This document shows, piece by piece, positions 59,728 through 64,000 of a DNA stretch of 64,000 nt. Position 1 is the first letter of the stretch. Each line of letters begins with the position of its first letter. Under the pieces are notes generated by a model. It was given only the letters and a program-made list of their open reading frames with translations, had not been told where the DNA came from and ran no database searches. A program made the position numbers and the translations under genes. The stretch lies in assembly GCF_000341225.1 (NCBI RefSeq), contig NZ_ANAC01000011.1:434001-498000 (forward strand), given 5' to 3'. Source of the DNA: Nocardiopsis alba DSM 43377. Lineage in GTDB: Bacteria > Actinomycetota > Actinomycetes > Streptosporangiales > Streptosporangiaceae.

Positions 59728-60981
59728 TCAGGCCAGGCGGTAGAGCGACCCCTGGAGGGCGCGGGCCGCCTCATGATCGGCGGCGAGCCGATCTTCGTCG
59801 TCCGAGGTCAGATAGATGCGCATGGCGGCCGAGAGCAGGTCCGTGGTGGGGCGGATCCGATCGCCCGGCCCGTACTTCGGACTGGTCAGGAACACGCTGG
59901 GCAGTTCGTTGATCCGCGCGAGGACGTCCTGGTCCACGCTCTCCAGGACACCGTCGAGCGTGGTGGCCGGGTTGTAGCTGTAGGCGGACCGGAGCTTGCG
60001 GTAGGTCCGGCCGCCGTACTCCCGGACGAACCTCTCGGGGTGGGCGTAGGCCAACGCGGAGAGACCGGCCTGGTCGACGCCCAGGCACAGCTCTTGGAAG
60101 CCGGGGTGCACCAGACCGTTGAGACGGGCGGCGATCTCGACCAGGACCGGCCCCTGGTCGGTGACGATGACCTCGGCGTGGGCGGGGCCCCACCGTATGT
60201 TCAACGCCGCGAGGACCTCGTCCACGTAGGCGATGAGTTCCGGGACCGGCGCCTCGTCCGGGGCCAGCAGGATCTCCCGGTCGTAGACCCTCTGCCCGGA
60301 GGGCAACGGCCTCTTCTCGTACCGCCAGACCCCGGCGACGTGGCGATGGCCGTCGGCTCCGACGGTGTCGACGATGTACTCCGTCCCCTCCAGGTAGGAC
60401 TGGACCAGTACCTCGGTGTTGGTGGAGCCGAAGATGTCCCGGGAGCCCAGGTTCCGTTCGACGGCGGTCCGGACCTCCTCGGCGTCATCGCAGACGAACA
60501 CGCCGTCGGAGGCGGCCGAACCGACCGGCTTGACCACCACGGGCCAGGCGCCGCGGTCCCGCGCCCACTTGACGAGCAGCTCGGGATCGTCGCTCTTGAT
60601 CTGGTCGGCGCAGCGCACCCCGGCCCGGCGCAGCGTCTCGATCATCTCGTACTTGTCGCGACGGGCGGGGGAGAGCGCCGTGCCGTTGGACTTCACGTCG
60701 AGGGCTGCGCTGAGCCGGTCGGCCACCCGTACCGAGGACTCCTGACCCGGGACCACGGCGATCGGATCGTAGGGCCGCAGGAGTTCGACCAGTCGTTCCT
60801 CGTCGGAGCAGACGATGTTCTCCGCGTAGGCGGAGAGTTCGGGGGCGCGCATGGTCGGGATGAGTTCCGGGGTGCTCTGTACATGGACCACCCGGGCGCC
60901 GACGGAGGCGAAGGCCCCCGGGTAGAAGTTTCCTGCCGAGTAGCCGTCGACGACGACGGCGGTGGGCGCTTCGGGGTTCAA
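59728..60981 (-). CDS. ATP-grasp ligase
   Basis: A 417-residue ATP-grasp enzyme: DKYEMIETLRRAGV (K110), VVVKPVGSAASDGVFVC (K151), VQSYLEGTEYIVD and the metal-binding VLVEIAARLNGLVHP. This layout is like L-amino acid ligases (BacD/carnosine-synthase type), which join a carboxylate to an amine through an acyl-phosphate. The TTG start with GAGGAACGG is the only suitable one and overlaps the aminotransferase stop (TTGA). Substrates are unknown. Confidence 0.87.
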   Translation of the reverse strand: MNPEAPTAVVVDGYSAGNFYPGAFASVGARVVHVQSTPELIPTMRAPELSAYAENIVCSDEERLVELLRPYDPIAVVPGQESSVRVADRLSAALDVKSNGTALSPARRDKYEMIETLRRAGVRCADQIKSDDPELLVKWARDRGAWPVVVKPVGSAASDGVFVCDDAEEVRTAVERNLGSRDIFGSTNTEVLVQSYLEGTEYIVDTVGADGHRHVAGVWRYEKRPLPSGQRVYDREILLAPDEAPVPELIAYVDEVLAALNIRWGPAHAEVIVTDQGPVLVEIAARLNGLVHPGFQELCLGVDQAGLSALAYAHPERFVREYGGRTYRKLRSAYSYNPATTLDGVLESVDQDVLARINELPSVFLTSPKYGPGDRIRPTTDLLSAAMRIYLTSDDEDRLAADHEAARALQGSLYRLA

Positions 60982-62291
60982 GACCGTTCCTCAGGTGTGT
61001 CGTGCGGGGTTTTCTCGATGAAGCCGGCCAACCGCGCGATCCCTTCGCGGATCGCGTCGGGGGCGAGGTTGCTGAAGCCGATGCGGATCTCACGACGCCC
61101 GCCGTCGTCGTCGAGGTGGAACATGCTCATGGGGGCCCAGCTCACCCCGTGGTCACGGGCCGAACGTTCCATGGCCGCGAGGTCGGCGACGAAGGGGACC
61201 TTCAGGACCAGGAAGAACCCGCCGCTCGGGGTGTTCCAGGTGACCCCGTGGTCACCGCCGTCGGGGAAGTGCTCGGACAGGGCGTCCAGGGCCGCTCTCA
61301 GTCGCTCCTGGTAGATCGCGGCGAGTTCACGGGTGGCGGAGCGCAGGTCGTAGCCGTTCTCGACGAGGATCCCGCCGACCACGGCCTGAGAGAGGGTGGA
61401 GGAGCCGACCGTGAACATGGCCTTGGCCGGGGAGAGGGACTCGGCGAGGGTACGGGTGTTCCCCTCGGAATCGATGACCTCCTGGTCGGCGACCAGGTAG
61501 CCGAGGCGGGCCCCGGGGAAGGTCGACTTGGCGAAGGAGCCCAGGTAGACGACCCGACGATCGGTGTCCAGGGACTTCAGTGTGGGGAGCGCGGCGCCCT
61601 CGGCGGCGAAGAGCCCGTACGGGTTGTCCTCCAGGATCACGAGGTCCTCTTCGGCGGCCACCTCCAGCAGCCGGCGGCGGGCCGCGAGGGGGACCACCGT
61701 GCCGGACGGGTTGGAGAAGTCGGGCACCAGGTAGAGGGCCACGGCCCTCCGGCCCTCGGACCGCACCCGGCGGGCGGCCTCGGCCACCGCCTCGGGGTCG
61801 AGCCCGTCCGGGCCCTCGAGGATCCCGTGCACGGGGACGTCGAGCATGCGCGCCGCGCCTCGGATGCCCACGTAGGCGGGCGAGACCGACAGCAGGACGT
61901 CGTCGGCCGAGGTGATCAGGCCGCGCAGGGCGACCAGGGCCGCTTCCTGGAACCCGTGCGTGATCATGACGGCCTCGGGCGGAACGTCGATGTCCTCGTC
62001 CTGCTTCAGCATCAGGGCGACCTCGTCCCGGATGAGGCCGTTGACCGGCCCGTACTGGAAGAGGAGCCGGGTGACGCGTTCCTCGGGAAGGCCCTTGGCG
62101 CGTAGGTGCTCGATGTACCGCTCGACGTGGCGGGAGAGATCGGTGAGGTCGTGGTTCCCGTCGTAGGGGGCTCCCGACGAGAACGACAGGGAGTCGGGGA
62201 AACGCAGCGCGGTCTCGCTGAGGACGCGCATGGACCCCATCTCGGGGTCGACGACCCCGGCGTGCAGGGAATCATGATCGAACGAGAGCAT
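60978..62291 (-). CDS. PLP-dependent aminotransferase (class I/II, MocR/LysN-like)
   Basis: A 437-residue fold-type I enzyme. PLP contacts: N194 (DFSNPSG), D222 and Y225 (ILEDNPYG), K255 in GSFAKSTFPGARLGYLVAD. The similarity is to 2-aminoadipate-type aminotransferases and to MocR effector domains, but there is no DNA-binding domain. It begins one base after the YciI-like gene's stop, at ATG; GGAAGG lies upstream. It probably makes or breaks an amino acid used in the pathway. Confidence 0.9.
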   Translation of the reverse strand: MLSFDHDSLHAGVVDPEMGSMRVLSETALRFPDSLSFSSGAPYDGNHDLTDLSRHVERYIEHLRAKGLPEERVTRLLFQYGPVNGLIRDEVALMLKQDEDIDVPPEAVMITHGFQEAALVALRGLITSADDVLLSVSPAYVGIRGAARMLDVPVHGILEGPDGLDPEAVAEAARRVRSEGRRAVALYLVPDFSNPSGTVVPLAARRRLLEVAAEEDLVILEDNPYGLFAAEGAALPTLKSLDTDRRVVYLGSFAKSTFPGARLGYLVADQEVIDSEGNTRTLAESLSPAKAMFTVGSSTLSQAVVGGILVENGYDLRSATRELAAIYQERLRAALDALSEHFPDGGDHGVTWNTPSGGFFLVLKVPFVADLAAMERSARDHGVSWAPMSMFHLDDDGGRREIRIGFSNLAPDAIREGIARLAGFIEKTPHDTPEERS

Positions 62292-62292
62292 G

Positions 62293-62619
62293 TCAGCGAC
62301 CACCTTCCGAGGAGAGGGCCTCTTCGGCGCGGTCGGGTACGGAGATCCAGGCGCCCTTGCCCGGTGCCCATTCCCTGATCCGGGTTCCGGCGACGACCCC
62401 GCCTCGGACGTAGGGCTCCTCGTCCAGCACTTTCCGAAGTTCCTCGCGGTCCGCCACCTCGTAGAGCAGAAGCCCGGCGTTGTCACCGATGACCGGGCCG
62501 CCGAGCAGCAGGACGCCGCTCTCGGCGAGGCGATAGAGGTTCTCCGCGTGGGCCGGATGCAGGCCTTGGCGACCCTCCCGGTCCACGTTGTACTCGAATT
62601 CGACGACGAACTTCGCCAT
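62293..62619 (-). CDS. YciI-family protein
   Basis: A 108-residue small dimeric ferredoxin-like protein with the YciI pattern HAENLYRLAESGVLLLGGPVIGDNAGLLLYEVADREELRKVLDEEPYVRGG. YciI-like domains can act as small isomerases, dehalogenases or ligand-binding helpers. It is the second gene of the operon, 45 bases after the SDR gene. Confidence 0.85.
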   Translation of the reverse strand: MAKFVVEFEYNVDREGRQGLHPAHAENLYRLAESGVLLLGGPVIGDNAGLLLYEVADREELRKVLDEEPYVRGGVVAGTRIREWAPGKGAWISVPDRAEEALSSEGGR

Positions 62620-62664
62620 ACCGGCTCCTTGTGCGATGTTTCCTACCGAGGGCGGGGAAGGCCC

Positions 62665-63411
62665 TCACATGTAAAGTCCGCCGTTGATGTCGATGACGGA
62701 TCCGGTCGAGTAGCCGGCGCTCTCGGAGCACAGGTGCAGTACGCTCCCGGCGGCCTCGGCGACCGTGCCGTACCGGCCCATGGGGAGTCGGGCCAGGACG
62801 GCCTTCCGCTCCGCCTCGTCGCGACGCTCGAGGGCGCCCGCCACACGCTCGGTGGCGATCGGCCCGTGGGCCACCACGTTCACGACCACACCAGTGCCGG
62901 CGAGTTCATGCCCCATCTGCTTGGTCATGCCGATGACGGCGGCCTTCGAGGCGACGTAGGCGGCGTTGTTGAAACGGCTGAACGTACGTCCGCCCGTCGA
63001 CGCGAAGTTGACGATGCGGCCGTAACCGTCCCGCACCATGCGTGGAGCGACCACCTTGATCGCGATCCACGTACCGACCACGTTCTCCAGGTGGGTCTGC
63101 TCGAAGTGGTGGTGTTCCAGGTCGGCGTAGCCGATGATCCGGGTGTCGCCGCCGACCCCGTTGACGAGGATCGAGGGGGCGTGGCGTTCGGTGATCTCCG
63201 TCAGCAGTCGCTCCGCGGCGGGGACATCGGTGACGTCGCCGACGATCGCTTCGACCTTCGTCCTCGGCGACAGCTCCTCGGCCAGACGGGTGACGGCCTC
63301 CTCGTCCTTGTCGAAGAGGACGAGGGGGTGTCCCCCGGCGGCGAGCTCCCGGGCGACCTCGGAGAGGATTCCACCTGCGGCGCCGATCATGAGGGCGGTA
63401 CGTGCGGTCAC
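62665..63411 (-). CDS. SDR-family oxidoreductase
   Basis: A 248-residue short-chain dehydrogenase. The catalytic tetrad is present: N110, S138 (VNFASTGG), Y152 and K156 (YVASK). The cofactor motif reads IGAAGGILSEV instead of TGxxxGIG: Leu replaces the last Gly, so cofactor binding may be altered. GTG start, with GGTGAAAG upstream. It is the first gene of the ten-gene operon; a long upstream region holds a Crp-type palindrome. Confidence 0.88.
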   Translation of the reverse strand: MTARTALMIGAAGGILSEVARELAAGGHPLVLFDKDEEAVTRLAEELSPRTKVEAIVGDVTDVPAAERLLTEITERHAPSILVNGVGGDTRIIGYADLEHHHFEQTHLENVVGTWIAIKVVAPRMVRDGYGRIVNFASTGGRTFSRFNNAAYVASKAAVIGMTKQMGHELAGTGVVVNVVAHGPIATERVAGALERRDEAERKAVLARLPMGRYGTVAEAAGSVLHLCSESAGYSTGSVIDINGGLYM

Positions 63412-64000
63412 TTACTTTCACCTGGCCTGTGTGGGATATGGCGTGCTGGAAAGTCGTTCTGCCGGGTCGCCCGTACCGGTGGATCGGGGGCTCGCACCAG
63501 AGATGACGGCTCGATCGGCCGTGGGCGGAGAAGGTGGTACCGGATTCGCCTCGGAATCGTCGGTGATGCAATCCGGTGCTGAATTTTCCCGGTCTTTTCG
63601 AGGGCTTATTAATGCGCCGGAGAAAAGGGCTCTTGGTGGCCGTGGGATACGCAATCGATCGTGCAACAGCCTAAAGTCGCCGTCAATGTGACCTGAATCA
63701 CATTGCTACTTCTCTAGGGAAGTGGGTACCTTGATGGCCGCGCATATCGGAAATGCGACTTATGTTTTTTGAATCTTTGCAGTTCAGGCGCCATGATCAC
63801 GATCTGGGGAGTGCGACTCCGCGAAAATCGACCGCGGAGGAATTTCCTTTCCACTGCACTGATGTCCGGTTCGGGTCGTTCGTAGGCCCTCTTGTGGCTG
63901 GATTCGGCCATTGTTCTTCACATACGTGGCCGGTATCGGCCATTGATCACGAGAAACGGGAATGGGTGTCCGTCCGCACCATCGGTGGGCGAGGTACCTG
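63412..64000. other. upstream region of the biosynthetic operon, no gene seen
   Basis: No gene is supported; a 65-codon minus-strand frame at 63714-63911 has no family resemblance. The region is noticeably less GC-rich than the genes, as for a regulated promoter. It contains the palindrome at 63684-63705. The window ends before the next gene. Confidence 0.5.
63684..63705. promoter_or_regulatory. perfect Crp/Fnr-type palindrome
   Basis: CAATGTGA-CCTGAA-TCACATTG: 8-bp perfect arms. The core TGTGA-N6-TCACA is the Crp consensus, also used by actinobacterial Crp/GlxR. It lies about 275 bases upstream of the SDR start, far for a direct site, so a longer leader or an unseen gene outside the window are alternatives. 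Confidence 0.6.

Noticed and set aside
53278-63411. Siderophore, NRPS or polyketide cluster
   Set aside because: No carrier-protein, condensation, ketosynthase or NIS-synthetase motifs are present in the ten genes.
63714-63911. 65-codon minus-strand frame upstream of the SDR gene
   Set aside because: No family resemblance and no ribosome-binding site; it lies in the low-GC promoter-like region.

Overview
The window is very GC-rich, with compact leaderless or GTG/TTG-started genes and actinomycete-type families: a ClgR/PopR-like regulator next to paired ClpP proteins, a mycothiol-isomerase-like DinB-fold protein, a GAF regulator with an aldehyde dehydrogenase and a DUF779 protein, and Tat-exported enzymes. 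It reads as a filamentous actinomycete chromosome. A Nocardiopsis-like member of the Nocardiopsaceae is my best guess; that assignment is inference. I saw no tRNA, rRNA, CRISPR array, insertion sequence or phage gene.

Layout. Positions 1-4.9 kb hold a partial DUF418 membrane protein, a BNR-repeat/MoaD-like pair, a TetR regulator, a 3-hydroxyisobutyryl-CoA hydrolase-like protein and a small membrane protein. At 4.9-9.2 kb are a NarL/DesK-type two-component system, a Tat-secreted GH64 beta-1,3-glucanase and an O-methyltransferase whose frame has no stop where one is expected. At 9.4-11.9 kb are a HicBA-like toxin-antitoxin pair and two paralogous membrane proteins. At 12.1-15.4 kb a GAF regulator precedes an aldehyde dehydrogenase and DUF779. 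At 15.5-23 kb is a complete Mrp Na+/H+ antiporter operon (A/B fusion, C, D, E, F, G) with a divergent MarR regulator. At 23.3-25 kb are two ClpP genes and a PopR-like regulator, with matching palindromes in front of both units.

At 25.3-34.2 kb are a GlsB-like stress protein, galK-galT, a drug/metabolite transporter with its MarR regulator, a ferric-reductase-like membrane protein, a ThiD/PdxK kinase, and an amine oxidase-amidase pair. At 34.3-43.4 kb are a TetR-DUF418 pair with a striking AT-rich operator, an acyl-CoA dehydrogenase with a TetR regulator, a CaiB-like protein with unusual domain order, and several poorly known proteins. At 43.5-50 kb are CstA with a CC-tailed small protein and an ArsA-like ATPase, a copper chaperone behind two CsoR-like boxes, and an IclR-HutG-GltS operon. 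At 50.3-52.8 kb are a third copy of the paralogous membrane protein and two lipoproteins.

The most interesting region is 53.3-63.4 kb. Ten tightly packed minus-strand genes look like one biosynthetic operon. They encode an SDR, a YciI-like protein, a PLP aminotransferase, an ATP-grasp ligase, an LLM flavin monooxygenase, its flavin reductase, a GH3-family acyl-acid amido synthetase, an alpha/beta hydrolase with Cys in place of the nucleophilic Ser, an enolase-superfamily (muconate-lactonizing/dipeptide-epimerase type) enzyme, and an FAH-fold enzyme. A perfect Crp-type palindrome lies upstream. I do not recognise this combination as a described pathway. An amide- or peptide-like small molecule is the simplest prediction.
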